Positions 29,449 to 38,100 of a stretch of 64,000 nucleotides of DNA are shown here, in pieces. Source of the DNA: Vibrio sp. ED004 (lineage in GTDB: Bacteria > Pseudomonadota > Gammaproteobacteria > Enterobacterales > Vibrionaceae). Position 1 is the first letter of the stretch, and each line of letters begins with the position of its first letter. The stretch lies in assembly GCF_023206395.1 (NCBI RefSeq), contig NZ_CP066149.1, positions 1,736,001 through 1,800,000 on the forward strand, written 5' to 3'. The notes under the pieces were generated by a model. The model ran no database searches. It was not told the DNA's origin and worked only from the letters and a program-made list of their open reading frames with translations. The position numbers were made by a program, and so were the translations under genes.

Positions 29449-30261
29449 TTAATTAATTGTTATATCATTAGCTCTAAACTCTACAATCGATTTAAAGCCA
29501 GGTAATACGTCACTTGCATCTGCCTGTAGGTCTGATTTCTCATAATCACCTATTGACTTTTGAACTTCTAATTTTGATATTTCTTTGGCAATCGTCAGCT
29601 TAGATACTTGTTTTCGAGTCAGTTCAACTACAATGTTGACATCAAACGCTTCCTCAACAGCATCAAAAGTATCAAGGTTTGTTGATGCTAATTTGATCTT
29701 TTCAACTTGAAGAACTTTAACAGCCATGACTATAGGCGTTACAGAAATTGAGTAGTTACGGTTTGATTCAGTTTCAACTAACAGGGTATTGGGAGTCGAT
29801 ATAGCAATAACATCAACTACACTTCCTGCTGTTATGATTCCCCCAACAACTGAACCCGATTCAACTCTAATAGCAAATGGGACTCTATTTTTTGCAACGA
29901 CAAGCTCTGCATAACCGTCTTGGTTAGGAGCTTTTAAGAATTCAGGAAAAATGATTGATGATACGGAGATATCTTTTGTATAAGCACTGTTAGGTATAAA
30001 ATCTAACGAGAACTCATTAGAAACACCTTTAGAAAAGGCTTCACTTTCTGTTAGTGTTTGTAAATCAAATTGACTTCGATCGACTATCTGCCCTTTCTTA
30101 ACATCTTGATTTAAAGTCCAGACTAAATAGGTAGCTTCGTTAACATTAGCCTGTAAGTTACTTTGATTATTTTCTAGTTTTTGCGCTATGTTTCCCGCTA
30201 ATCCATACAATCCAAAAATGATCAATAATAACGACATCATTAATAACAATTTTTTCTTCAT
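29449..30261 (-). CDS. rcpC: RcpC/CpaB pilus assembly protein
   Basis: A 270-residue protein. It has an N-terminal membrane anchor (LLLMMSLLLIIFGLYGLAG), an SAF-like domain with VPFAIRVESGSVVGGIITAG SVVDVIA, and a C-terminal region typical of CpaB/RcpC. It is thought to stabilise or modify the pilus-secretin passage in the periplasm. It is encoded 8 bp after tadV. Confidence 0.88.
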   Translation of the reverse strand: MKKKLLLMMSLLLIIFGLYGLAGNIAQKLENNQSNLQANVNEATYLVWTLNQDVKKGQIVDRSQFDLQTLTESEAFSKGVSNEFSLDFIPNSAYTKDISVSSIIFPEFLKAPNQDGYAELVVAKNRVPFAIRVESGSVVGGIITAGSVVDVIAISTPNTLLVETESNRNYSISVTPIVMAVKVLQVEKIKLASTNLDTFDAVEEAFDVNIVVELTRKQVSKLTIAKEISKLEVQKSIGDYEKSDLQADASDVLPGFKSIVEFRANDITIN

Positions 30262-30269
30262 TTAGTTTC

Positions 30270-30722
30270 CTATTGAATAGATAGGCTTGAAGCTAAAACA
30301 CCTAAAATACCACCAATGCAAATAGGCACTCCATATGGGATGCCCCTTTTTCTGATCTTTGAATTACCTGTTAACAACATATAAACAAGATACCCCGCAG
30401 CCATAATCCCACCTAAAACTAATACTAGTAATATCGTTGGCAACATAAATTCAGGTGTTATCACCAAAGCAAACGCAGCTAAAACTTTGGTATCTCCGGC
30501 GCCTAGTAACGAAAAAAAATTTAGTAATACACCAATCAGAATAATTCCGATTGCACTTCCTACAGACAATATCGAACCATAAGTTAGAAATAGTGGTATT
30601 GTACTAAAAGTCACAAAGCAAACCGATAGATTAGATATTCGTCTATACCTTACGTCCGAGTAAATGATGTAAATTGAAGTTGTGGCCAGGATAACCAGCC
30701 ACAAAATTTCGACACGAAACAA
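30270..30722 (-). CDS. tadV: TadV/CpaA prepilin peptidase
   Basis: A 150-residue polytopic aspartic peptidase (type IV prepilin peptidase, minimal A24 family). The first catalytic Asp lies in IIYSDVRYRRISN and the second in SLLGAGDTKVLAAFAL (GxGD). It cleaves Flp, TadE and TadF leaders. It lies 3 bp downstream of flp. Confidence 0.92.
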   Translation of the reverse strand: MFRVEILWLVILATTSIYIIYSDVRYRRISNLSVCFVTFSTIPLFLTYGSILSVGSAIGIILIGVLLNFFSLLGAGDTKVLAAFALVITPEFMLPTILLVLVLGGIMAAGYLVYMLLTGNSKIRKRGIPYGVPICIGGILGVLASSLSIQ

Positions 30723-30725
30723 TTC

Positions 30726-30917
30726 CTACTTTCTTAATGCTGAATTGATTGTGGTGAACTTAGCTAATAGCGCATCGCCAATATTTGTCACCATACCTAA
30801 GATAACGACAGAAATTAACGCTGCAATTAAACCATATTCGATTGCTGTTACACCTTCTTCATTCTTTTTGAATTCTTCAATTGCAAGTTGCGCATTAATC
30901 CACAGTTTAGTGATCAT
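30726..30917 (-). CDS. flp: Flp major pilin
   Basis: A 63-residue prepilin. A basic and acidic leader ends in NEEG, then VTAIEYGLIAALISVVILGM, the Flp motif with the adjacent Glu-Tyr pair after the processing site. The short C-terminal part ends SALRK. It is the first gene of the operon, with AGGAG 7 nt before ATG. Upstream DNA holds the promoter, which I could not place with confidence. Confidence 0.93.
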   Translation of the reverse strand: MITKLWINAQLAIEEFKKNEEGVTAIEYGLIAALISVVILGMVTNIGDALLAKFTTINSALRK

Positions 30918-31483
30918 GTAAAAACTCCTACGTATTTTAATGGTTAGATTTTCAAAAGACGAAATCAGTATTGATCAGACGTCTTGTATAAGTCGGTTAA
31001 ACAATAGTTGCCCAACATCATATAATCAAGTAACAACGCATTAATTCTCGATAACAAAAAAGATAATAAAACATTGTTCAAAACGTTTTTCTTTGTATTT
31101 TTACAACAATTGCCACACTTTGCCCCCACAAAAGTGATTGACAAATAAAAATAACCGAAGAAAACCGACGGTAATAAATTAATAAAGTATTTATTTTTTT
31201 ATACAAACCGACACAAGTCGTCACAATCAAACCAGATCATGAATCTCAGCCCAATTATTCAAAACGAATAATTGTGATGCATATCACATAATTGTGAACT
31301 ACTGAGCTACAGAGTAAAGTTTGGAGGAGTTCCCCTTGGGATGTTGATTTTTTAAGAAAAATAAGTTTCATTTTTTCGAAACACATGCGGTAACAATAGA
31401 TCATGACTCCAACTTGCTTTTATGTATGATTCAATGCAATTAAATCCACAACCTCCGTTCTAATCAGCTCCCCCTCTTGTAAC
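30918..31483. other. Leader/promoter region of the tad operon
   Basis: This is 566 bp of A/T-rich non-coding DNA between flp (transcribed leftward) and the IS3 element. It contains a CRP-like palindrome at 31273. I see no open frame with coding character. No convincing -35/-10 pair or sigma-54 element could be assigned on the minus strand. Confidence 0.5.
31273..31288. promoter_or_regulatory. CRP-like binding site upstream of the tad operon
   Basis: TGTGA-TGCATA-TCACA is a perfect match to the CRP half-site pair with 6-bp spacing, about 355 bp upstream of flp. It is far from the start codon, so either the tad transcript has a long leader or the site served a gene since displaced by the IS. 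Confidence 0.6.
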
Positions 31484-31545
31484 TGATCCGCACCAGAAGT
31501 TTTGGACACTGAGTTAAGTGAGTACAATTACTAACGAGGTGGACA

Positions 31546-31830
31546 ATGACAACTAAGAAAATACGAATCAAACATGCTCCTGAATTTAAAGCCGAAGCGC
31601 TTAAGTTAGCAGAGAAAGTCGGTGTCGCTGCTGCCGCTCGACAACTATCGTTATATGAATCTCAAATCTATGGATGGCGTAAAGCCGTCAAAAAAGACGC
31701 GAAAATTAGCGATAGAGAAAGAGAGCTCGCCACTGATAAAGCCAAGCCCAAACGATTATTAGCAGAGCAAGCTGAAGAGCTAGATATCGTAAAAAAGGCC
31801 GCCACCTACTTCGCGAAAAATCTAAAGTAG
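31546..31830 (+). CDS. IS3-family OrfA (transposase N-terminal DNA-binding protein)
   Basis: A 94-residue HTH_Tnp_1 protein: YTPEFK-type start (HAPEFKAEALKLAEKVGVAA), then AARQLSLYESQIYGWRKAVK and a leucine-zipper-like tail (LLAEQAEELDIVKKAATYF). It binds the IS ends. A slippery heptamer near its end allows fusion to OrfB, giving the active transposase. Confidence 0.9.
   Translation: MTTKKIRIKHAPEFKAEALKLAEKVGVAAAARQLSLYESQIYGWRKAVKKDAKISDRERELATDKAKPKRLLAEQAEELDIVKKAATYFAKNLK
31791..31797 (+). promoter_or_regulatory. Programmed -1 frameshift heptamer (AAAAAAG)
   Basis: A AAA AAG in the zero frame of orfA. A -1 slip gives KKGRHLLREKSKVDCYEFML and runs into orfB, the standard IS3-family mechanism. 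The slip is inferred from frame continuity. Confidence 0.75.
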
Positions 31831-31844
31831 ATTGCTATGAGTTT

Positions 31845-32684
31845 ATGCTCGAACACCTGATGCAATATAGGATTGTTCGTATGGCTAAGGTGTTCGGGGT
31901 TTCTCGAAGTGGGTTTTATTATTGGATTGATAACCGTCATAAAGTCACTCAACGAAATGAGCACCGCAAGCAGCTTGATAACAAAGTTCGAGAAGTCTTT
32001 GATGATAAAAAGGAACGCGACGGTGCAAGGCGCATTCAAAAAGAACTTGAGGCAAATGGTAATAAGCACGATGTAAAAACAATTGCCGCGATCATGAAAC
32101 GCCAGAGCTTAGTCGCAAAGGCCGCCCGTACGACAGACAGTAAGCATAGGCTTCCTGTTGCCCCGAACTTGCTTGAGCAAGATTTTAATGCGACAGCACC
32201 GAACCAAAAGTGGGCTGGAAATATTACCTATCTAGCGACAAGTGAAGGTTGGATGTATTTAGCGGTTGTTATCGACTTGTACTCACGGCAAGTCGTTGGT
32301 TGGTCAATGAGCACCAGAATGACCGCAACTCTGGTCTGTGATGCACTATCAATGGCATTGTTCCGCAGAGGCATACCAGAAGACGTGATTATCCATAGTG
32401 ATAGAGGTAGCCAATATTGCTCAAAAGACTATCGAGATTTAATCGCAGCTCATAATCTAAAACAAAGCATGAGTAGGAAGGGGAATTGTTGGGATAACGC
32501 CTGTGTTGAAAGCTTTTTTCACTCAATGAAAGTAGAAGCTGTCCAATACGAGCCGATAATGACCGGAGAAGAGATGCGCCAAGCGGTTTTTGAATACATT
32601 GAAGTTGATTATAATCGAACAAGAAGGCACAGTGCTCTTGGGTACCTAAGCCCAGTTAACTTTGAAAAACAACATGTCGCTTAA
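31845..32684 (+). CDS. IS3-family OrfB (DDE transposase catalytic part)
   Basis: 279 residues from the internal ATG; in practice it is read as an OrfAB fusion through the frameshift at 31791. It has an HTH_21 region (FGVSRSGFYYWIDNRHKVTQ) and the integrase core with first Asp in WAGNITYLATSEGWMYLAVV IDLYSR, second Asp in IIHSDRGSQYCS and Glu in GNCWDNACVESFFHSMK. The first box reads WAGNITY where WvtDITY is usual, so the first catalytic Asp appears replaced by Asn. If real, that would make this copy inactive. Confidence 0.88.
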   Translation: MLEHLMQYRIVRMAKVFGVSRSGFYYWIDNRHKVTQRNEHRKQLDNKVREVFDDKKERDGARRIQKELEANGNKHDVKTIAAIMKRQSLVAKAARTTDSKHRLPVAPNLLEQDFNATAPNQKWAGNITYLATSEGWMYLAVVIDLYSRQVVGWSMSTRMTATLVCDALSMALFRRGIPEDVIIHSDRGSQYCSKDYRDLIAAHNLKQSMSRKGNCWDNACVESFFHSMKVEAVQYEPIMTGEEMRQAVFEYIEVDYNRTRRHSALGYLSPVNFEKQHVA

Positions 32685-32714
32685 TGCGGTGCCCAGTCTA
32701 ACTGGAGCAGATCA

Positions 32715-33067
32715 ATTTTCTCAGGCTTTGGTTAGTGAAAAGCCCTTTTGTTAAGAAAAACACTAATCTAATCCATTTGTATTGCTGATCTTTCTCATGA
32801 TTCATAAAATCAAAAGTTAACTCTTACACACCAATAAGAGCCTGTTTGACCAAGTTTCAACTATAGATGATTTAGCCTAAACGAGGCCTGTGAGGGAGAG
32901 TGATTTTTAGTCTAAAGTGAACAAATATAGGATATTTTAGAAGCGTTTCTTGACGGACTTACGAATAACAAACTATAGTCAATTTAGTAAGTCAACAATT
33001 AGCAAATTTAGTTTGTGTTATGATTAGGTTATTGATATCAGGTTATTTAACGAATGAATATCGGAGT
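32715..33067. other. Right end of the island, non-coding
   Basis: 353 bp between the IS3 element and the right repeat. It is A/T-rich, with short repeated words around TTACGAATAACAAAC and TTAGTAAGTCAAC that might be integrase arm sites. I see no gene. Confidence 0.4.
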
Positions 33068-33099
33068 TTCTAGGGTTCAAATCCCTATCCCTCCACCAC
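33068..33099 (+). repeat. Right attachment-site repeat
   Basis: An exact copy of the 32 bp at 10115-10146 (3' end of tRNA-Ser including CCA plus one C), in direct orientation and without the rest of the tRNA. It marks the right limit of the island. Confidence 0.92.
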
Positions 33100-33106
33100 C
33101 ATTAGA

Positions 33107-33136
33107 AAGCCCGCTGAAAAATCAGCGGGCTTTTTT
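33107..33136 (+). terminator. Original terminator of the rrn/tRNA-Ser operon, displaced by the island
   Basis: AAGCCCGCTGA / TCAGCGGGCTT with an AAAAA loop and a T-run, 8 bp after the right repeat. In the uninterrupted chromosome it would directly follow tRNA-Ser. The same kind of hairpin follows the other tRNA cluster at 46933. Confidence 0.88.
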
Positions 33137-33160
33137 CTTATCTGCGATATACATAAATGA

Positions 33161-33196
33161 AAAAGAGAAGAGCACTGACGTGCTCTTCTCTTTTTT
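33161..33196. terminator. Bidirectional terminator, 5' exon of the group II intron
   Basis: Stem AGAGAAGAGCA / TGCTCTTCTCT with a CTGACG loop, an A-run on the left and six T on the right. It can stop transcripts from both sides (rrn from the left, ilvY from the right before the intron arrived). Confidence 0.85.
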
Positions 33197-33932
33197 GTTT
33201 GCCCAGCGAAGCTGGCAAACCCGTTAGGTTGAAAGAAACCTGAATCACCCCGACTGAGGGGAAGATAATCCGAATCGCAAGGGCGTTGCTGGCTAACGGC
33301 AGGGTCTGAAGGAAGCGATAGGAAGTTAACAGTACACAACGCAAGTAAACCTGCTTCGGCAGTATAGGTGGGTAAGCGTCCGAAATAGCGCGAAGCCCTA
33401 TACTCAGTCAGACCTATGCTGTGCTTGAGGGTGGCATTGTTAACAGGGAGCCAGTGCAGTAACTGGGGAAGCCTGACACCACATCCAAAGTCTGGAAGCA
33501 CAAACTCGAAGCGAAAGCTAAGAGCTGTGTTGGTGCGAGGTGGCAGATGAATCCGTAGTAGTGAGTAAGGCTAAGCCCGAGAAGCCCAGTAATGGTGTGG
33601 AGGAGAAAACTTAGCTGACCATCAGCATCAAGTCTGATGGAGCACTGAAATGCCAAAAGCACTCAGTGCTGCGAAGGGAGGAAGTACACTTTAAGTCTGT
33701 GATGAACAGATGTTTTTTTTCAGTGATACCCAAACCGAATCGCTATCGGGGTATTCCTAGTTTGGTTGATTGTGGAAGCAAGATACTGAGCTAAGAAACC
33801 GTATAGGGGAGTAACTCTGACACACTTCAGTAAATTGCCATTGAGCTAGAAGGCTGAATAGCAGAGAGAAATAACACCCACACTGGACATGAAACACTTG
33901 TCCCCACACAGCACACAACCCAAGGAGAGAAA

Positions 33933-35216
33933 GTGCGAGTTTATTACAGTTTATATGGTCATCTGCTCAACAAAGAGAGGCTGTATAAAGGGTTTAAAAG
34001 GTAAAGAAAGCGAAAGGCGCGGCTGGAATAGATGAGCAGAGCCTGAGCGACTACGCCGAAAATCTGAGTGATAACCTCGATCAACTCCTCTCTGAAACCT
34101 CAAAACCAAGCAATACAAACCTCAGCCAGTCAAACGAGTAGAGATACCCAAAGAAGACGGAGGGGTACGATTGCTTGGGATCCCAACCGTTAGGGACAGA
34201 GTTGTCCAACAAGCACTCAATGATATCCTCACCCCCATCTTCGAAGAGCAATTTCACCCATCAAGTTTTGGGTATAGACCGAATCGAAGTTGTCACGATG
34301 CAATCAACAAATCCACGATGTTTATCCGCCGATACGGATTACAGCACGTCGTAGATATGGACTTGTCGAAGTGCTTTGACAAACTCGACCATGAGTTGAT
34401 CCTCAAGAGCATCAGAAGGCGAGTCACAGATAGCAGCGTGTTAGAGCTGATAAAACAGTTTCTGAAAAGTGGCGTGATGATAGACGGTAGTTGGCAGGAG
34501 ACAGAGCTAGGAAGTCCACAAGGTGGTGTTATCAGTCCTTTGATTGCCAATATCTACCTTGATGCGTTCGATCAGGAAATGCGAAAGCGTGACCATAGGC
34601 TCGTTCGTTATGCGGATGACATACTCATCTTTTGTCGTAGCAAGGCAGGAGCAGAGAATGCCCTTGCACAAGCGACGAAGATCCTAGAAGGAGAGCTTAA
34701 ACTCACAGTGAATCAGACGAAATCACATATAGCGCACAGCCGTGATGGCGTGAAGTTCTTAGGTGTAGAAATCGGGAGTCAATTTACCCGCATTCAAACT
34801 AAGAAACTGAAAGGGTTCAAAAGTAAGTTAAAGCGACTGACAAAGCGAGGTGCGGTAAGCCACTTGAGCAAGTCATAAAAGCTTTAAACCCAGTGTTAAG
34901 AGGGTTCAGTCAATACTTCAGGATCACCAATAGCAGCAGAGAGTTCTCAAGGTTAGCAGGGTGGCTACGAAGAAGACTTCGTAGTATCCAGTTGAAACTT
35001 TGGAAGAAGCCTCAACGGTTACACCGAAGGTTAAAACAGTTAGGGTATAAGCCGCCGTTCCAACATATCTCAATGACAAGTTGGGTCAGTGCAGCGAGTC
35101 CCCTATCAAGCTATGCGATGCCAAATCAATGGTTTAATGACCAAGGGTTGGTAAATCTTGGAACAATAAGGACAGGGCATGTGTTCAGCCAATATGCTGA
35201 ATGGAAGTGTGCATGA
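33933..35216 (+). pseudogene. Group II intron reverse transcriptase/maturase with three frameshifts
   Basis: A GTG start at 33933 after AAGGAG gives VRVYYSLYGHLLNKERLYKG and is soon interrupted. Frame changes are needed at about 33990 (one A missing), 34096 (two extra or one missing base) and 34855 (one G missing). Pieced together, the product is about 428 residues: finger region (RDRVVQQALNDILTPIFEEQ), GSPQGGVISPLIANIYLD, the catalytic YADDILIF, and a GIIM maturase domain (FSRLAGWLRRRLRSIQLKLW). The longest intact piece is 34171-34878. It is not functional as it stands unless the indels are sequencing errors. Confidence 0.88.
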
Positions 35217-35278
35217 GCCGTATACGAGGTCCGTACGTACGGTTCTGTGAGAGGGATGAGGCGGTAACGCCTCACCCT
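35215..35278 (+). ncRNA. Group II intron domains V and VI
   Basis: Domain V (35215-35245) pairs GAGCCGTA with TACGGTTC, with the CG bulge and a short upper stem TACG/CGTA. Domain VI (35252-35278) pairs AGGG and TGAGGCG with CGCCTCA and CCCT around a GTAA loop, leaving A35256 bulged as the expected branch point. Both are visible directly from base pairing. Confidence 0.8.
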
Positions 35279-35304
35279 ACTCGATGTATTGAAACCAACG
35301 ACTA

Positions 35305-36195
35305 TTAGTCAGTTAAATACTTTCCTTCTGCAACTTGCCAGAACGCTCTAATTAGAGCGTTATCTAACTGTGCTCGCTTGCAGCAAACACCCAATTCAAA
35401 CGGTTTGATGGGCTCTATCTTTAAACGGTCGACCTTATCTCTTACTGGACTGTTGTTAATCACTACATCTGGGGCAATACCAACCCCGCAACCAAGGGCA
35501 ACCATACTGACGATCGCTTCATGACCAGATACCTGAGCGTAAATATTGGGTTTTATCTTCATCTTTTTAAACCATGCGTTCGCACGTTCTCGCGCAGTCC
35601 CTGCTTCCGGAATGATAAAAGGCACTTCATTCCAGTTTGGTTTATCAGATTGCAGTTGTTGGCTAAAGCTACTCACGCCAGATGGAATGATGACTGACAG
35701 TGGAATATCGCTGATGGTCTCGAATTCTAACCTTGAAGGAAGGATATCTGGCTTTGCTGAAATCGCGATGTCCGCCTCATCGTTTAAGATCTTGTCAATG
35801 GATTGAGCTGGATCGCCAGTAGAGAGCTTAAATTCAATATACGGATGAATAGCCCTAAATTCGGTTATGAGTTCAGGTAGGTGACTATAGCTAGCCGTTA
35901 CTGAGCAAAATATACGGATCTCACCTTTAAGCTCTTGCTCTCCGCCCTTCAGATGAAGGTTATATTGCTGCCATTCTCCCACAATGCTCAATGCTACAGG
36001 CAATAGGTGTTTTCCTGCTGGGGTCAGATCAACACTGCGGTTGTCTCTGATAAGCAGTTCTTGCCCTGTTTCCTCTTCAAGCTTTTGTATCTGACGGCTC
36101 AGCGCTGAAGGACTGACGTGCATAGCAGCAGCGGTTTTGCTGAAACTCTTGCTGTCACATAAATGTATAAATAATTGTAGAGATTTTATGTTCAT
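35305..36195 (-). CDS. ilvY: LysR-type activator IlvY
   Basis: A 296-residue LysR regulator. The helix-turn-helix is near residues 15-45 (FSKTAAAMHVSPSALSRQIQ), followed by the periplasmic-binding-like inducer domain. IlvY activates ilvC when acetolactate or acetohydroxybutyrate is present. I place the start at the ATG at 36195 (MNIKSLQLFIHL), because the 22 extra upstream codons are not family-like. It is divergent from ilvC with 146 bp between, the classical ilvY-ilvC arrangement. The group II intron ends 24 bp after its stop. Confidence 0.93.
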   Translation of the reverse strand: MNIKSLQLFIHLCDSKSFSKTAAAMHVSPSALSRQIQKLEEETGQELLIRDNRSVDLTPAGKHLLPVALSIVGEWQQYNLHLKGGEQELKGEIRIFCSVTASYSHLPELITEFRAIHPYIEFKLSTGDPAQSIDKILNDEADIAISAKPDILPSRLEFETISDIPLSVIIPSGVSSFSQQLQSDKPNWNEVPFIIPEAGTARERANAWFKKMKIKPNIYAQVSGHEAIVSMVALGCGVGIAPDVVINNSPVRDKVDRLKIEPIKPFELGVCCKRAQLDNALIRAFWQVAEGKYLTD

Positions 36196-36341
36196 GTTCT
36201 GCGATCGTTTCCATGTTGCATTTATTGCAATAACTAATTGTGAATATATCACTTTCAGCAACGGAGTGTCTGTTTTAGTATGAAGTTATTCGATAGAGAG
36301 ATATCGACCTTACGGACTTATTTTTAAAGGAGTGCCCTAGA

Positions 36342-37826
36342 ATGGCTAACTATTTCAATACATTAAACCTTCGTGAACAACTAGACCAATTAGGTCGTTG
36401 CCGCTTTATGGATCGTGAAGAATTCGCGACAGAAGCTGAATACCTTGAAGGTAAGAAAATCGTAATTGTTGGTTGTGGTGCTCAAGGCCTAAACCAAGGT
36501 CTAAATATGCGTGATTCTGGTCTAGACGTATCTTACGCTCTACGCCAAGCGGCAATTGATGAAAAGCGTCAATCATTCAAAAATGCTGATGAAAACGGCT
36601 TTGTTGTGGGTAGCTACGAAACGCTAATCCCTCAAGCAGACCTAGTAATCAACCTTACTCCTGATAAGCAACACACAAACGTTGTTGAAACAGTAATGCC
36701 TCTAATGAAGCAAGGCGCTGCTCTTGGTTATTCTCACGGCTTTAACGTTGTTGAAGAAGGCATGCAATTACGTTCTGACCTTACTGTAGTAATGGTTGCA
36801 CCTAAGTGTCCAGGTTCTGAAGTTCGCGAAGAGTACAAGCGTGGTTTCGGTGTACCAACACTGATCGCTGTTCACCCAGAAAATGACCCTAAAGGTGAAG
36901 GCTGGGATATCGCTAAAGCTTGGGCTGCTGGTACCGGTGGTCACCGCGCAGGTTGCCTAGAGTCTTCTTTCGTAGCAGAAGTTAAATCTGACCTGATGGG
37001 TGAGCAAACAATCCTTTGTGGCATGCTACAAGCAGGTTCTATCGTATCTTACGAGAAGATGATTGCAGACGGCATTGAACCAGGTTACGCAGGTAAGCTT
37101 CTACAATACGGTTGGGAAACAATCACTGAAGCACTTAAGTTTGGTGGCGTAACTCACATGATGGATCGCCTATCTAACCCAGCTAAAGTTAAAGCGTTTG
37201 AGCTTTCTGAAGAGCTTAAAGACCTAATGCGTCCGCTTTACAACAAGCACATGGATGACATCATCTCTGGTCACTTCTCTAGCACAATGATGGCTGACTG
37301 GGCGAACGATGACGTGAACCTACTAGGCTGGCGTGAAGAGACAGGCGAAACGGCATTCGAAAACTACCCAGCTTCTGACGTAGAAATCTCAGAGCAAGAG
37401 TACTTCGACAACGGTATCCTAATGGTTGCTATGGTTCGTGCAGGTGTTGAGCTAGCATTCGAAGCAATGACAGCATCTGGTATCATCGATGAGTCTGCTT
37501 ACTACGAATCTCTACATGAGCTTCCACTAATTGCAAACACAGTTGCTCGTAAGCGTCTTTACGAAATGAACGTTGTAATCTCTGATACTGCTGAGTACGG
37601 TAACTACCTATTCGCTAACGTAGCAACACCGCTACTACGTGAGAAGTTCATGCCTTCAGTAGCGACAGACGTAATCGGCCGTGGTTTAGGTGAAACATCT
37701 AACCAAGTTGATAACGCTAAGCTAATTGAAGTAAACGAAGCTATCCGTAACCATCCTGTAGAGTACATTGGTGAAGAGCTACGTAGCTACATGAGCGACA
37801 TGAAGCGTATCGCTGTAGGCGGTTAA
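36342..37826 (+). CDS. ilvC: Ketol-acid reductoisomerase
   Basis: 494 residues, the long class II form found in gammaproteobacteria. It catalyses NADPH-dependent isomeroreduction of acetolactate and acetohydroxybutyrate in isoleucine-valine synthesis. The N-terminal Rossmann motif is [11 protein letters not shown], followed by [13 protein letters not shown] and the duplicated knotted C-terminal domain with metal ligands in [12 protein letters not shown]. It has strong codon bias. The ribosome-binding site AAAGGAG lies 12 nt before ATG. It is controlled by divergent ilvY. Confidence 0.97.
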   Translation: MANYFNTLNLREQLDQLGRCRFMDREEFATEAEYLEGKKIVIVGCGAQGLNQGLNMRDSGLDVSYALRQAAIDEKRQSFKNADENGFVVGSYETLIPQADLVINLTPDKQHTNVVETVMPLMKQGAALGYSHGFNVVEEGMQLRSDLTVVMVAPKCPGSEVREEYKRGFGVPTLIAVHPENDPKGEGWDIAKAWAAGTGGHRAGCLESSFVAEVKSDLMGEQTILCGMLQAGSIVSYEKMIADGIEPGYAGKLLQYGWETITEALKFGGVTHMMDRLSNPAKVKAFELSEELKDLMRPLYNKHMDDIISGHFSSTMMADWANDDVNLLGWREETGETAFENYPASDVEISEQEYFDNGILMVAMVRAGVELAFEAMTASGIIDESAYYESLHELPLIANTVARKRLYEMNVVISDTAEYGNYLFANVATPLLREKFMPSVATDVIGRGLGETSNQVDNAKLIEVNEAIRNHPVEYIGEELRSYMSDMKRIAVGG

Positions 37827-37924
37827 TGAGTCTCTTAGATACTGACAAATTTGCAGAAAAAGCGAAGCAGTATCACTAGCTCCTTACTGATTGGAGTTAT
37901 AAATAAGCAACACAACATCTAATA

Positions 37925-37957
37925 GAAAGGCTTGGTCGCCGTTGACCAAGCCTTTTT
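37925..37957 (+). terminator. ilvC terminator
   Basis: AAAGGCTTGGTC / GACCAAGCCTTT with a 6-nt loop and T-run, about 100 bp after ilvC. Confidence 0.88.
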
Positions 37958-38051
37958 GCTTTTAGGAATAAAGCCTTATAAGTCAATTGAGTGAACATTG
38001 CTTGATAGGTCTTCGTCGACTTTCAGTTCTTGATTGATCCTCAGAAATACA

Positions 38052-38081
38052 AAAGGGTTGGTGCTTTCACACCAACCCTTT
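38052..38081 (-). terminator. ubiK terminator
   Basis: AAAGGGTTGGTG / CACCAACCCTTT hairpin with a T-run on the minus strand, 20 bp beyond the ubiK stop. Confidence 0.75.
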
Positions 38082-38100
38082 CAGTTTTCTTGTTTTACGC

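Larger units (their letters stand above)
31484..32714 (+). mobile_element. IS3-family insertion sequence, about 1.23 kb
   Basis: The ends are imperfect inverted repeats: left TGATCCGCACCAGAAG, right (inverted) TGATCTGCTCCAGTTA, both continuing with GG-CAC and TTAAG matches. Inside are orfA and orfB with a -1 frameshift window. I see no matching 3-4 bp target duplication (AAC on the left, ATT on the right), so the element may be old or recombined. Confidence 0.85.
10115..33099 (+). mobile_element. Genomic island integrated in tRNA-Ser, about 23 kb
   Basis: The island is delimited by a perfect 32-bp direct repeat of the tRNA-Ser 3' end, with a tyrosine integrase reading away from the left repeat 88 bp inside. 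It contains a MobV-like relaxase, a second (frameshifted) integrase, an orphan AbiEi-type antitoxin, several transposase and integrase remnants, a PAP2-type enzyme, the complete tad pilus cluster and an IS3 element. Much of the interior is visibly more A/T-rich than the flanks. The hairpin terminator expected after tRNA-Ser is found just outside the right repeat (33107), which supports insertion between the tRNA and its terminator. Whether it still excises is unknown. Confidence 0.88.
33197..35280 (+). mobile_element. Degenerate group II intron, probably bacterial class C
   Basis: About 2.08 kb. It begins directly behind the T-run of a terminator with GTTTG, a variant of the GTGYG 5' end. The 5' part (to about 33930) is rich in short hairpins, as in domains I-III. 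A reverse transcriptase/maturase frame follows in domain IV, then recognisable domains V and VI. The proposed 3' end is ...CCCTAC. Insertion just after an intrinsic terminator and an intron-encoded protein of about 430 residues without an endonuclease domain are the hallmarks of class C introns. The boundaries are inferred. Confidence 0.75.

Noticed and set aside
31095..31140. Sigma-54-like promoter (TGGCA...TTGT on the minus strand) upstream of flp
   Set aside because: The -24/-12 spacing does not fit the consensus, and the GC at -12 is absent.
34171..34878. Intact 235-residue reverse transcriptase
   Set aside because: The frame starts inside the finger domain and ends before the maturase domain; it is the middle piece of a frameshifted gene.
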